Source: Solirubrobacteraceae bacterium
Lineage (GTDB): Bacteria; Actinomycetota; Thermoleophilia; Solirubrobacterales; Solirubrobacteraceae
DNA: 64,000 bases
NCBI GenBank assembly: GCA_025449845.1
Contig: JANWIP010000006.1
Coordinates: 1 to 64,000, forward strand
Reading direction: 5' to 3'
The notes under the pieces are model-generated. The model made no database searches, had not been told where the DNA came from, and was given only the letters and a program-made list of their open reading frames with translations. Of this stretch, positions 6,939 to 16,163 are shown piece after piece; within the stretch, counting starts at the first letter, position 1; every line of letters begins with the position of its first letter. The translations under genes and the position numbers were made by a program.

Positions 6939-9568
6939 GTGAGCACTGCCAGCATCCCCGCAGACCGCGCTAGCGGCTACGCACAATACCTGGAGTCAAA
7001 GACCGTCGAACACGAACACGGCGCGTACTACCTCACGCCAGATGGTGAGATGACGGAGCCCGCCGGGCGGTGGCTCGCGGCGGCCGAGACCCTGGAGCGC
7101 CTGGGGATCACCACCGGCGAGGTAGTGGACGGCGATGACTTTCTCGCGTTGATGGAAGGCCGCCACCCCGCCACCGGCGAGTGGGTTCGCCGCGAGGGCG
7201 CCGGTGGTGGCCGCGGCGGCGGGATCGACATCACGTTCAGCGCCCCCAAATCCGTATCGGTCATGTGGGCGCTCACCGACCAGTGGCAGCGGGAGACGAT
7301 CGAGCAGGCCCACACCCGCGCCGTGGAACGCTCGATGGCGTATCTGCGGGAACAGGTGCCCGTCGTGCGCCGCCGCTACAGCGGCCAGGTGGTCGAAGAG
7401 CCCGCGCGGGACGTGATCGCAGCGGAGTACCGGCACACCACGGCCCGCGGCGTTACGGATAGCCTGGCGCCGGACCCGCAGCTTCACAGCCACGTCGTGA
7501 TCACCGGTGCGATCCGCGAGGACGACCGGATCGTCGCCGTCGCCTCACGCCCCGTCTTCCGCGCGGCGAGGGAGCTGGGCGCGTTCTACCGCTCCGCGCT
7601 GGCCGAGGAACTGGCCTACGAGGGTTATGGGATCGAGCAGAACACGGGGAAGGGCGGCAAGTACTTCGAGGTCGATGGTGTCCCGCGCGATCTGTGCGAG
7701 TCGTTCTCTGGGCGCTCCAGGGAGGTCGCCCGTGCGGCGGAGCGTTTCCGGGCGCGCTACGGCCGAGCACCGAAGCGTGGGGAGCTGCGCAACCTCGCAC
7801 TCGAGAACCGAGCCACCAAGACCCTCACGATTCGCCCTGATCTGGAACGCGCGTGGCGGGACACCGGGCACGAACACGCCTTTGGCGCCGACCAGGCCGT
7901 GGGATTGATCGCGTTCAACGAGCCACCGCAGCACGAGCGGCCGGTGGAGGATCGCATCGAAGCGAGGCTGACTGAGCACAAGGCGATCTTCGAGGCGAAG
8001 GAGCTGCGCACCGTCGCGCTGGAGCAAACCGCCGGAGATGCCACCAGCGCAGGCCCTCGCAGTCGCCAGAGAAATGGTCCGCGACCGCCGCATCCTGACC
8101 CTGCAGGGCGGGCAGATGACGACCCTCGCCATCCGCGCACAGGAGCAGCGATCGAACGCCGCGCCACGCAGCTCGCCCAGCCAGCCGGACGCGACGTCGG
8201 CCAAGCCATACGCGAGAACGCCGCCCGCGAAGTCGCCGAGCGTATCTCCGCACCCTTGAGCCCCGAGCAACAGCACGCGCTCGCGGTCCTCACCGGTCCA
8301 GAGCGCGTCGCCGTGCTCGTTGGACCCGCCGGCACCGGCAAGGGCGTCGTGATCGACGCCGCCGCACGCGCCGAGCAGCTCGCAGCCCGCGAAACGATCG
8401 GCGTCGCCGTGTCATGGTCCACCGCCGAGCGCCTCGCCACCGACAGCCCCGCCCTACACAAGCAAACGATGGCACTCGACGCCCTCATCACCCGCGCGCA
8501 AGCCGGGACCGTTCACGTCGGACCGGACACAACGATCATCCTCGACGAGGCCGGGATGACCGACCACACCCGCATGGCCGCGCTCACCGAGCTCGTGGAG
8601 CGCTCCGGTGGAAAGCTGATCGCGGTCGGCGACGGCAAACAGCTCCCCTCCATCGGACCCGGCGGCATGTTCTACCGCCTCGCCAACCACGCCCCCACCG
8701 CAGAGCTGCAGACCATCCACCGCACCAAAGACCCCGCCGAGCAACACGCCTGGCGAGCACTCCGCAACGGGGAACCCAGCCGCGCGCTCGCGCACTACGC
8801 CTCGCGCGGAGCGCTCCACGTCGCCGAGACCCACGACCAGGCCGCCGAGAACGCCGTCCAAGCATGGGCACAGCTCACCCGAGAACACCCCATCCGCGAC
8901 ATCGCGCTCATCGCCGACGCCTCCAACCAAGAAATCGACCGCCTCAATGCCCGCGCCCAACACCTCCGCCTCGAACACGGCGAACTCGGCCAGCACGAAA
9001 CCCAACTCCCCCACGTCCACTACGGCATCCGCCAAGGCGACCTCATCGCGTTCACCCACCAACACCGCCCACCCCGAGCACCCCGCGTCGAGAACGGCAC
9101 CGCGGCGAAATCACCCGCCTCTACACCGACGGCAGCGCAAGCATCGTCCTCGACGGGTCAGACCGCCACGTCACCCTCGCCCCCAACGACCTCAAATCGA
9201 TCCGCCTCGCCTACGCCCAACACGTCTACCGCCAGCAAGGCGCGACCGTCGAGCGCGCCATCGTCCTTACCGGCGGATGGCAAACCAGCAAAGAGACCGC
9301 CTACGTCGAGGCCACACGCGCACGCCAACGCACCGATTGGCACATCGCCCGCCAGGACCTCGCCCCCGACCGCCAAGACCTCGACCCCATCGTGCGCCTC
9401 GCCCAGCGCATGACCCGCAGCCGAGCGCACACCTCAACCACCACCCAACGAGAGCGACCCGTCCGCACTTGGGAGAATCCCTACGACCCAGAGTATCTCG
9501 ACGACCCCTTCTCACGCACCTCCTGGCCCACCTGGATACGAGACCACGACCTCGACCGGGGCCGCTGA
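6939..9568 (+). pseudogene. traA: MobF/TraA-type relaxase-helicase, frameshifted
   Basis: A conjugative relaxase with N-terminal TrwC-type nicking domain and C-terminal RecD-like helicase. The nicking domain shows a Tyr pair (HGAYYLTP), DITFSAPKSVSV and the three-histidine metal motif DPQLHSHVV. The helicase shows Walker A GPAGTGKG, Walker B ILDEAGMTD, GDGKQLPSIGPGG and VYRQQGATVERA. GTG 6939 is preceded by AAGGGG. The frame is broken near 8031-8037 (+1), restored near 8146-8150 (-1), and broken again at 9099-9103 (-1). The last part then reads on in another frame to 9568. All three breaks lie in runs of G or C, so either real decay or sequencing error is possible. Confidence 0.85.
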
Positions 9569-9682
9569 CATCTTGTCTGCAAAAATCGACCTGAGTCCAG
9601 GGAATACCGGGCCCGTATGGCCCTCGGAGAAGCCGTTCGAAGGGTTTTCCTAAAACACCACAATCAGGAGCATTCATATCTC

Positions 9683-9877
9683 ATGACGACTAAAGAGGCC
9701 ATCGACATTCTGGAGAAGTTCGTAAACGACTCCCCAGATCCAGGCGAGGAGGCCATCGAAGCTGTCAAGACGCTGAGGAAAGCGCTGAAAACTAACCCGA
9801 CTCCAGAGCCGGTGGTCGTGGACAGCGGTAGACAGGACAGCGAAGGCTGGAGGGATCCACTCAACCGCCCGTTCTGA
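9683..9877 (+). CDS. Small acidic hypothetical protein
   Basis: A 64-residue protein starting MTTKEAIDILEKFVNDSP, with a helical, acidic N-terminal half (EEAIEAVKTLRKAL) and a disordered, Pro- and Asp-rich tail. AGGAG at 9666-9670 precedes ATG 9683 at a slightly long spacing. It converges with the integrase gene, leaving only a few bases between the stops. No family is recognised; small helical proteins at this position may control element genes. Confidence 0.5.
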   Translation: MTTKEAIDILEKFVNDSPDPGEEAIEAVKTLRKALKTNPTPEPVVVDSGRQDSEGWRDPLNRPF

Positions 9878-9881
9878 CTGT

Positions 9882-11093
9882 TCAATCACCAGCTGCCGGA
9901 CGCCCTCTGTCGGTAGACGCACTAGACGGCGGGCGCAGCCAGCGCTCGTCCCCATCGACCGCCCCGAACGCCGCGGACAGCCTCCTGGCTGCGTCCGCTC
10001 GCGGCCTGTAGTGCATGTAAATCTGCGTGGTTGAGAAGTCGGAGTGCCCCATCCACTCCTGAAGCTCGCGCGGGTCCACTGTGCGGATGGCGACACTGCC
10101 GAACGTATGCCGCAGATCGTGGAAGCGCAACGGCCGCAGCCCCGCCGCATCCCGCGCCCGCTTGAAGCGCCTGCGCAGCGCCGACCCGTCCAGATACTCC
10201 CCCGTCTGCCCGACGAACACCACATCGTCCGGCCCGGTCCAGCGCTCCCGATTACCAAGCCGCGCCAGCGCCTCCGCGACCTCCTGAACGAGCGGGACCG
10301 CCCGACCCAACCCCGACTTCGGCGTGCCGAGCTTCCCGACGGTATAGCTCGCCGTGACGCGCACGGTCTGCGCAGAGAAGTCCACATCGCGCCAGCGCAG
10401 CGCGAGCAGCTCCCCCATTCGTAGCCCGGTCATGGCTGCCGTCAAGAACAGCGCCCCGTCCTGCTTGTCGTGCGCGGCCCGCACGAGCGCGTGGACCTCC
10501 TCGGGCGAATAGAACTCGATGTCGGTGCGCTGCGGCGCGGTCACGCGCTCGATGTCGGCGACGGGGTTCTGCGGCAGCTTCCAGACCTTGCGCGCGCGCT
10601 TGAAGATGCCGTTCAGCAGCACGACGAACTTCTGCAGGCTTCGCCGCGACAGCTCGCCGTCGCGCAGCTGCCCGGAGAGCCACCGTTCGATTGTCTCCGA
10701 GTCGATCCGCTCAAGCGGCATATCGCCGAACGCCGGCAGCAGATGCGCGCGCACGACCGAGCGGTAGTCGGCGAGCGTGGATGCCTTGTGCCCGCGCTCC
10801 TGTTCGACGTAGCGCAGCCACTCGGCAGCGGCGTCAGCGAACGTCGCGCCCGTGCGCACCATCCCCGACAGCGTCCCCCGGTGCGCCTGGTCGAGCACGT
10901 CGCGCAGCCACGCCTCGGCGGTGCGCTTCGTGAAGCACCCCTCCGCCGGGCGCCCCCGCTGCGTCCAGGCTGGCCCGAGCGCCTTCTGCACCTGGCGCCC
11001 ATCGGGCAGCCGGTACTTGGCATACCAGCGCGGCCCGCGCTTGCCATCGACCCTGAAAACGTGTCCGCTGATTGGTCTGACGCTGCCGTTCAT
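9882..11093 (-). CDS. int: Tyrosine-family site-specific integrase
   Basis: A 403-residue integrase. It has an N-terminal arm-type DNA-binding domain (RWYAKYRLPDGRQVQKALG), a core-binding SAM-like domain at about 80-165, and a catalytic domain at 195-380. Catalytic residues are all visible: Arg225 (TGLRMGE), Lys259 (TPKSG), His325 and Arg328 (HDLRH), His350 (GHSD) and nucleophile Tyr359 (IYMHY). It should catalyse integration and excision at tRNA-Arg. The gene is 143 bp from the intact tRNA, as is usual for tRNA-targeting islands, and it is intact, unlike the relaxase. Confidence 0.95.
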   Translation of the reverse strand: MNGSVRPISGHVFRVDGKRGPRWYAKYRLPDGRQVQKALGPAWTQRGRPAEGCFTKRTAEAWLRDVLDQAHRGTLSGMVRTGATFADAAAEWLRYVEQERGHKASTLADYRSVVRAHLLPAFGDMPLERIDSETIERWLSGQLRDGELSRRSLQKFVVLLNGIFKRARKVWKLPQNPVADIERVTAPQRTDIEFYSPEEVHALVRAAHDKQDGALFLTAAMTGLRMGELLALRWRDVDFSAQTVRVTASYTVGKLGTPKSGLGRAVPLVQEVAEALARLGNRERWTGPDDVVFVGQTGEYLDGSALRRRFKRARDAAGLRPLRFHDLRHTFGSVAIRTVDPRELQEWMGHSDFSTTQIYMHYRPRADAARRLSAAFGAVDGDERWLRPPSSASTDRGRPAAGD

Positions 11094-11236
11094 GGCCCCT
11101 CCAACCGAGGTGGAGTCCGAAACAACCCTCTGATTCAGGCCATGAGCCTAGCAGACCTTCGGGACAGATTTGGGACAAAAACGCCCTTTGAACGAAACCG
11201 CCCAAATCTAAAAGCGCCTATTTGCAGCCCTTTTGC

Positions 11237-11281
11237 GATGCCCCCGGCAGGATTCGAACCTGCGACCCTCGGATTAGAAGT
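11237..11281. repeat. Proximal attachment site within tRNA-Arg
   Basis: This 45-bp segment is identical to 4648-4692. Here it is part of the complete tRNA gene, so the element carries its own copy of the 3' half and restores a working tRNA on integration. Confidence 0.93.
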
Positions 11282-11312
11282 CCGACGCTCTATCCAGCTG
11301 AGCTACGGGGGC
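11239..11312 (-). tRNA. tRNA-Arg (anticodon TCT)
   Basis: A complete 74-base cloverleaf on the minus strand. The acceptor stem is GCCCCCG/CGGGGGC with discriminator A, the anticodon loop carries TCT and the T loop is TTCGAAT. CCA is not encoded. Its 3' half is supplied by the mobile element at 4648-11281. Confidence 0.95.
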
Positions 11313-11431
11313 TTGATCTAGCTCCATAGTGTGGCCATGATGTTCGCTGAGCGCACCCCGACCGCCGGGACGAAGCTGTCGAGATGCATCGTTTTAGGCA
11401 ATCTTGAACCGAAAGCTGTAAAAGTAGGCCC

Positions 11432-12280
11432 ATGAGCTCGACACCTGGCACCGATCCGGACCTGACACGCAAGGAGCGCCGCGAGCAGGCGCGCGCCGAA
11501 CGTAAAGCGATCGAGGAATCCCAGAAGGCCAGCGCACAGCGCCGCCGGCTGATGCAGCTGGGAGGCGTGGTCGGCGTGGTCGTGGTGATCATCGCGGTCA
11601 TCGTGGTAGCCACCAGCAGCGGAGGCGCCCACAAGCTGAAGGCCACCCAGACCGGCTCCTCCGTACCGCACGCGGCCGAAGTACAGGCCAGGTTCACGGG
11701 GATCCCGCAGAAAGGCGCCGAACTGGGCAGCTCCACAGCGCCTGTGACGCTCCAGGAGTACGCCGACCTGCAGTGCCCCTTCTGCCGACAGTACACGCTC
11801 AGTGTCTTCCCCTCGCTCGTCCGAAAGTACGTACGTGAAGGCAAGCTGCGCATGGAGTTCCATAACTTCGACATCATCGGCCCAGATTCGATCAAGGCTT
11901 CAAAGATGGCCATGGCCGCAGGGCAGCAGAATCTCCTCTGGCAGTACGCCGATCTCTTCTACAACAACCAGCAGCAGGAGAACTCGGGCTATGTCACCGA
12001 TCAGTTCCTGACCCAGATCGGTAGCGGCGTCAAGGGTCTGAACGTCAACAAGGCGCTCACCGAACGCTTCTCGCCGACGGTCGAAGGCAAGGTCAACAAC
12101 GACAATCAGCTCGCTCGGGTCTACGGCTCGCAGTACGCCAATCTGCCCGTCCCCGGCTTCAACGGCACTCCTTCCTTCTTGCTCTATAAAACGGGCACGA
12201 CACCGCAGCTTTACAGCCCCACGTCGCTCACCGAACCCGCGGTGTTTGAAACGGCGATCAACAAGCTCCTCAAGGGGTAA
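11432..12280 (+). CDS. Membrane-anchored DsbA-like thioredoxin-fold protein
   Basis: A 282-residue protein. A charged cytoplasmic tail (about residues 1-38) is followed by one membrane segment (about 42-60), then an extracytoplasmic thioredoxin domain. The active site is C115-P-F-C118 in YADLQCPFCRQY, and the cis-proline loop is GTPSFLL. This is the DsbA/'DSBA oxidoreductase' form found in actinobacteria, which puts disulfides into exported proteins. The next gene encodes a VKOR-family partner that would re-oxidise it, 12 bp downstream. An operon is likely. Confidence 0.92.
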   Translation: MSSTPGTDPDLTRKERREQARAERKAIEESQKASAQRRRLMQLGGVVGVVVVIIAVIVVATSSGGAHKLKATQTGSSVPHAAEVQARFTGIPQKGAELGSSTAPVTLQEYADLQCPFCRQYTLSVFPSLVRKYVREGKLRMEFHNFDIIGPDSIKASKMAMAAGQQNLLWQYADLFYNNQQQENSGYVTDQFLTQIGSGVKGLNVNKALTERFSPTVEGKVNNDNQLARVYGSQYANLPVPGFNGTPSFLLYKTGTTPQLYSPTSLTEPAVFETAINKLLKG

Positions 12281-12292
12281 GCCGGCCTCGCC

Positions 12293-12796
12293 ATGAGCAC
12301 ACGAGCGCTCAGCAGGACGATGATCGGCCTGACCCTGCTCGGCCTGGGCGTGGCTACCTACCTCACCATCGCCCACTACTCGGGCGGCACCACCATCTGC
12401 CCATTGCACGGCGGCTGCGAGACGGTGCAGCACTCGAAGTACTCGCAGCTTGCTGGCGTTCCCGTCGCGCTCATCGGTCTGATCGGCTACATCCTGATCC
12501 TCGGCGTGCTGCTGACGCCATCCAGCGAGACGACAAGGCTGATCGCAGTGGTCCTAACCGTGGGTGGTTTCGGCTTCTCCATCTATCTGACCGGTCGCGA
12601 GCTCTTCTCCATCCACGCCATCTGCCCGTGGTGCGTCAGCAGCGCCATCATCATGACCATCCTTGCCTGCCTGTCCATTTGGCGCTTCCTACGAGGCGAG
12701 GACGTCCCGTTGAAAAGCACCTCCCAGGGGGCGGGCGGGTTGGATGCCGCGACCGCATCGCCGTCGTCGGCCGCCGAGCCTCTCCCAGGCGCCTAG
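12293..12796 (+). CDS. Vitamin K epoxide reductase (VKOR) family membrane protein
   Basis: A 167-residue protein with about four membrane segments. It carries the VKOR cysteine pairs: loop cysteines C36 and C42 and the active-site CPWC at 111-114 at the end of a membrane helix. The conserved Ser of the family is probably in SKYSQLAGVP. Bacterial VKOR homologues play the DsbB role, passing electrons from DsbA to quinones. Directly downstream of the DsbA-like gene, so the two form a disulfide-forming pair. Confidence 0.92.
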   Translation: MSTRALSRTMIGLTLLGLGVATYLTIAHYSGGTTICPLHGGCETVQHSKYSQLAGVPVALIGLIGYILILGVLLTPSSETTRLIAVVLTVGGFGFSIYLTGRELFSIHAICPWCVSSAIIMTILACLSIWRFLRGEDVPLKSTSQGAGGLDAATASPSSAAEPLPGA

Positions 12797-12942
12797 GAGC
12801 TCTGGGCCGGCAGCGGCCCTTGACGATAGGTCATTCGTCCATTGCCTAATCGCAACGCCTGGCTAGGGTCCGCGGCGGCCGACTTGATGAGTGCAATACA
12901 CGCGTCTCGACAGCAGTAAGCGCGTTCCCATTGCCTCTAAGC

Positions 12943-13917
12943 ATGTCCTCAAACAGCGACCCCGCTCTCCACCACTCCGCCTCAGCCATCGACCTTGCGC
13001 GATGGTCTTCGCAGGCGTCACGGCAACCCTCGCCGGCCGTGGCCGCGCGCGGCGACGTAGACCAGATCGCACGGCTGTTTGAGATGACCAACGATCTGCT
13101 CGCGGCGATCACGCTCGACGGCCGCTTCACGCTACTCAACCCGGCCTGGGAACAAGCACTGGGCTGGTCGCGCGAGGAGCTGATGGCAAGACCAATGCAT
13201 GAGCTCATACACCCCGACGACCTGGAGCAGACGATCGCCCTGACACTTGCAGGGCGTCACCGCTCGGCGCATTTCGTCAACTTCACCAACCGCTATCGCC
13301 ACCGTGACGGCTCTTGGCGTTGGCTTTTGTGGAGCGCGCGCTGTGACGGAGAACACTGGTATGCCGCGGCCAAAGACGTCACCGATCGCATGTGGCTGGA
13401 ACGTCAAGCACTACGAGATCCACTAACCAAGCTGCCTAACCGCCTGCTGCTGATGGACCGCGTACGGCAAGCACTGGGGCGTCTGCGACGCAGCCAGGGC
13501 TTGATTGCGCTGCTGTTTATCGACCTTGACCGCTTCAAGGCGATCAACGACAACTTCGGGCACGCCGCGGGCGACCATCTGCTGATTGCCGTCGCGGAGC
13601 GGATCACACAGACACTTCGCGACAGCGACACCGCCGCACGCCTGGGTGGCGATGAGTTCGTGGTTCTCGCCGAGGACCTGGAGGGCGAGGGAGAAGCGCT
13701 CGCGGTCGCCAAACGCATCCTCTGCGCGCTGGAGGCGCCCTTTTCAACAGGCTCTACTGAAGTGGCGATGCTCGCCAGCATCGGCGTCTCGATATCTCAT
13801 GCCCTTGACTGCGACCCCGAGGATCTCCTGCGCGAGGCCGACATTGCCATGTACCGTGCCAAGAGCGCGGGAGGCGGACGGCTGGAGCTGTTCGATATGA
13901 GCTGGGCCGCAAGCTGA
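12943..13917 (+). CDS. Diguanylate cyclase with PAS sensor domain
   Basis: A 324-residue soluble protein. A PAS domain at about 45-150 (FEMTNDLLAAITLDGRFTLLNPAWEQALGWSREEL) is followed by a GGDEF domain (DPLTKLPNRLLLMDRV to the end). The catalytic GGDEF motif is intact, so cyclic di-GMP synthesis from two GTP is expected. An RxxD inhibitory site (RDSD) lies exactly five residues before it, so product inhibition is likely. ATG 12943 is chosen over TTG 12931. The PAS ligand is unknown. Confidence 0.92.
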   Translation: MSSNSDPALHHSASAIDLARWSSQASRQPSPAVAARGDVDQIARLFEMTNDLLAAITLDGRFTLLNPAWEQALGWSREELMARPMHELIHPDDLEQTIALTLAGRHRSAHFVNFTNRYRHRDGSWRWLLWSARCDGEHWYAAAKDVTDRMWLERQALRDPLTKLPNRLLLMDRVRQALGRLRRSQGLIALLFIDLDRFKAINDNFGHAAGDHLLIAVAERITQTLRDSDTAARLGGDEFVVLAEDLEGEGEALAVAKRILCALEAPFSTGSTEVAMLASIGVSISHALDCDPEDLLREADIAMYRAKSAGGGRLELFDMSWAAS

Positions 13918-14042
13918 CCCAAGCGGTGCCGCGTGACCTCAAGCGCGCTACCACGTGACCCCAAGCGCTCGTGACCCAGCGCGCTGCCACGTGACCTCAC
14001 GTGACCAAGCGGGCGCCGCGTGACCCCAAGAAGTGCCGCGCG
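13915..14042. repeat. Seven degenerate TGACC-led repeats
   Basis: The spacer between the diguanylate cyclase and rpiA consists of about seven imperfect repeats, each starting TGACC and most continuing CAAGCG and ending GCCGCG or CCACG. Unit lengths vary between about 10 and 22 bases. The first overlaps the upstream stop codon. Function unknown; slippage-type expansion is likely. Confidence 0.7.
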
Positions 14043-14059
14043 ATAAGGTCGCTCCCCGG

Positions 14060-14758
14060 ATGGCACCCACGCGCCCGCTTTCAGGCCCTCAAGAGTTTGA
14101 CCCGCAGCAGGCGGAGCGTCAGAAGCGCGCCGCCGCCGAGGCCGCCGCCGAGTTGGTACAGGACGGAGCTCGGCTCGGGTTGGGAACCGGATCGACGGTC
14201 GCCTATCTGCTGCCGGCGCTTGCCGCCCGTGGACTGCGCGACGTGCGCTGCGTAGCAACCTCGCCAGCAACCGAGCGCGCCGCGCGCGCCCTGCACCTGC
14301 GGCTGGACACCTTGGACGAGCTGGGGGAGTTGGACATCGCGATCGACGGCGCCGATCAGATCGACCAGCAGGGTTGGCTGATAAAGGGCGGCGGGGCCGC
14401 GCACACGCGCGAGAAGATCGTCGCGGCCGCCGCGCGACGTTTCGTCGTGATTGCCTCTGCCGAGAAGACCGTCGCAACCGTGAGCGCCCCAGTGCCGGTC
14501 GAGATCCTGCGCTTCGGGGCGCACAGCACTCTGCGGGCACTAGGCTCAGCGCGACTACGCGAGGTTGCCCCCAGCCCTGAGGGCAACCTGATCGCAGACT
14601 ACTTCGGTGCCATCGCAGACCCCGCGATCCTCGCGGTCCGCCTTTCCGGCACGCCCGGGGTCGTTGAGCATGGTCTGTTCGCGCCCGAACTCGTGAGCGA
14701 CATCTTGATCGCCGGCATCAATGGCCTAGAGCATCGCCAGGGCGGGAAGCGGGACTGA
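14060..14758 (+). CDS. rpiA: Ribose-5-phosphate isomerase A
   Basis: A 232-residue enzyme interconverting ribose 5-phosphate and ribulose 5-phosphate in the pentose phosphate pathway. RpiA motifs are present in order: GLGTGSTVAYLLPAL, ATSPATERAAR, the catalytic DGADQID, KGGGAAHTREKI with the active-site Lys and Glu, and the C-terminal GTPGVVEHGLF. The family length fits. ATG 14060 is chosen; a GTG at 14033 lies inside the upstream repeats. Confidence 0.92.
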   Translation: MAPTRPLSGPQEFDPQQAERQKRAAAEAAAELVQDGARLGLGTGSTVAYLLPALAARGLRDVRCVATSPATERAARALHLRLDTLDELGELDIAIDGADQIDQQGWLIKGGGAAHTREKIVAAAARRFVVIASAEKTVATVSAPVPVEILRFGAHSTLRALGSARLREVAPSPEGNLIADYFGAIADPAILAVRLSGTPGVVEHGLFAPELVSDILIAGINGLEHRQGGKRD

Positions 14759-14760
14759 TC

Positions 14761-15027
14761 TCATATCGAGACCATCCCCAGCGCATCCAGATGGCGGGCA
14801 CACCGTGAGGCCCACACCAGCTCGCCCGATAGATGCACCACCCCCGCCTCACGCAGGCGCTCCAGCGCTTCGCTGATTGCCAAGGGCTCGATGTCATAGA
14901 TCTCGCCCTCCAGCTCCACGCGCACCCAGCGCTCATCATCACGGTCGTCGCGCAGCACCTGCAGCACGATCGCCCGCTCGGCAATCTCGTCATCCTTCAG
15001 CTCGCAACCATTACGCTCACTTCGCAT
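14761..15027 (-). CDS. Small winged-helix-like conserved protein
   Basis: An 88-residue protein. The core AIVLQVLRDD ... ISEALERLREAGVVHLSGELVWASRCARHLDAL has the shape of a small winged helix: two helices, a two-strand wing and a C-terminal helix. The proteins at 20084-20353 and 31122-31373 in this window appear to be distant relatives with the same 'AL..L...GL.HR.GE.VWASR' ending. Function unknown. The start is uncertain: the frame is open back to 15162, but the extra N-terminus looks non-conserved. Confidence 0.65.
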   Translation of the reverse strand: MRSERNGCELKDDEIAERAIVLQVLRDDRDDERWVRVELEGEIYDIEPLAISEALERLREAGVVHLSGELVWASRCARHLDALGMVSI

Positions 15028-15201
15028 GGGAAGAACCGCCCTTTCCGTGCACGGCCCCGGCGCGGCACCACCCGCGTCGGGGCCATCCGATTTCTTGAAC
15101 CAGCTCAACTCACCACAGCTGGCGGACGTATCTGCCCTCAGACCGGGAATTTCGGCCTTCATACGGCAAAGTTGGCGCGAAAACGACGTTCGGCTGAATA
15201 T

Positions 15202-15576
15202 TCAGTCGGCGTCGAGCTCTATGCGGAAGGACTCTGACGCCTGTACCGTGGCACCTGTCGCGTGCACCCGATCGGCCAGCCACTGGTCGGAGGTGACCAC
15301 GCGAACCGTCCCAGGCTGAGGCTCCACAGCAAGCAGACGCACGATCTCGTCATCCGCCGAATCGCGACGCGGACGGGGTGCATGCGCGACCGTGATCACG
15401 GTCGAGGAGATCGGCGGACGAGGAGGCTGCTCGAACACCACCGTCACGTCCTCGCCGTTGGCGATGGCCCAGCGCTCGAGCAGGCCCACGAGGCGAACCA
15501 TCGCCGCGTGACGGTCCTCCCACCATCCATCGGGCCGCGTTCCGATCACATTCATTCCGTCCACAAGCCATCGCAT
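15202..15576 (-). CDS. NYN/PIN-like domain protein (YacP-type)
   Basis: A 124-residue nuclease-fold protein. Acidic residues sit at the positions expected for the PIN/NYN metal site: LVDGMNVIG at the N-terminus, DSADDEIVRLL in the middle and VVTSDQWLADRV near the end. Members are predicted RNases acting in RNA processing; YacP/Rae1 is the best-known relative. A tRNA-Trp gene lies 160 bp away on the other strand, which may be chance. Confidence 0.85.
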   Translation of the reverse strand: MRWLVDGMNVIGTRPDGWWEDRHAAMVRLVGLLERWAIANGEDVTVVFEQPPRPPISSTVITVAHAPRPRRDSADDEIVRLLAVEPQPGTVRVVTSDQWLADRVHATGATVQASESFRIELDAD

Positions 15577-15736
15577 CGACGATCAGGGTACGTCTTTTGT
15601 GAGCCTCAGCCAGATGAGCAGGGCGGCTCGGGCAGACGGGCTTGGCCAGCCGGGCAAATGGGCAGCGTGGCCGGCAGCGCGGCCTGGTCGGGATATTCAG
15701 CGGATCGCCTGCAACCCCTACAATCCAAAGCCCTCT

Positions 15737-15807
15737 GGGGGACTGGTGTAACGGCAACATAGGGGTCTCCAAAACCCTTGCTCGAGGTTCGATTCCTCGG
15801 TCCCCCG
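15737..15807 (+). tRNA. tRNA-Trp (anticodon CCA)
   Basis: A complete 71-base cloverleaf. The acceptor stem is GGGGGAC/GTCCCCC with discriminator G, and the D stem GTGT/ACAT closes a 7-base loop. The anticodon stem GGGGT/ACCCT bears CTCCAAA with anticodon CCA, and the T arm is CGAGG-TTCGATT-CCTCG. CCA is not encoded. Discriminator G fits tRNA-Trp. Confidence 0.93.
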
Positions 15808-16163
15808 CTGATCGCCGCGCAGCCTGGAGCGCGAGCTTGGCACTGTGCCGCGCGCCAAGCCGCTCGGCTGTACCGCCTAGCGCTCCGCTGCATCGTCTAG
15901 ACGATCTCTGCCCATCCGCCTGAGCCGCATCCAAAGAGCTAAAGCAGCGCTCGGGGCATGCCGAAGCCCATCGGGACGACGACCCTTTGGCATTTGTGAT
16001 GATCCGTACATACTTCGGCAGACTCCAGCGCACGCGGCGGAAATCGCGATCGCTGGATCGACCCTCGGCGGGGGCACCTCCAAGGACCGCCGCTGCCAGC
16101 TCTTGGCCACGGCGCGACCTCTCTGACGGACCGCGCCCGTCAAGCGGCGCCACTCTGCCTGCC
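15808..16163. other. Untranslated stretch before the prepilin operon
   Basis: About 355 bp without a gene I can support. TGCCGAAG (15960-15967) and CTTCGGCA (16014-16021) are perfect complements about 46 bases apart and could pair in a leader RNA. I compared the loop with cyclic di-GMP riboswitches and saw no match. The frame of the first prepilin is open back to 15987, but that extension has no prepilin character. Confidence 0.4.

Larger units (their letters stand above)
4648..11281. mobile_element. About 6.6-kb integrative (mobilizable) element in tRNA-Arg(TCT)
   Basis: The element is bounded by a perfect 45-bp direct repeat of the tRNA-Arg 3' half. The tyrosine integrase gene lies just inside the intact tRNA, the usual layout. 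Cargo, in order, is hicA (minus), hicB (plus), a 204-residue unknown protein, an excisionase-like HTH protein, a MobF/TraA relaxase-helicase with three frameshifts, and a small acidic protein. No coupling protein or secretion genes are present, so it would need a helper to transfer. The broken relaxase suggests it is decaying, unless the frameshifts are sequencing errors. Confidence 0.9.

Noticed and set aside
15960-16021. Possible riboswitch (cyclic di-GMP type) upstream of the prepilin operon
   Set aside because: A long-range 8-bp pairing exists, but the conserved core of known cyclic di-GMP riboswitches is not seen.
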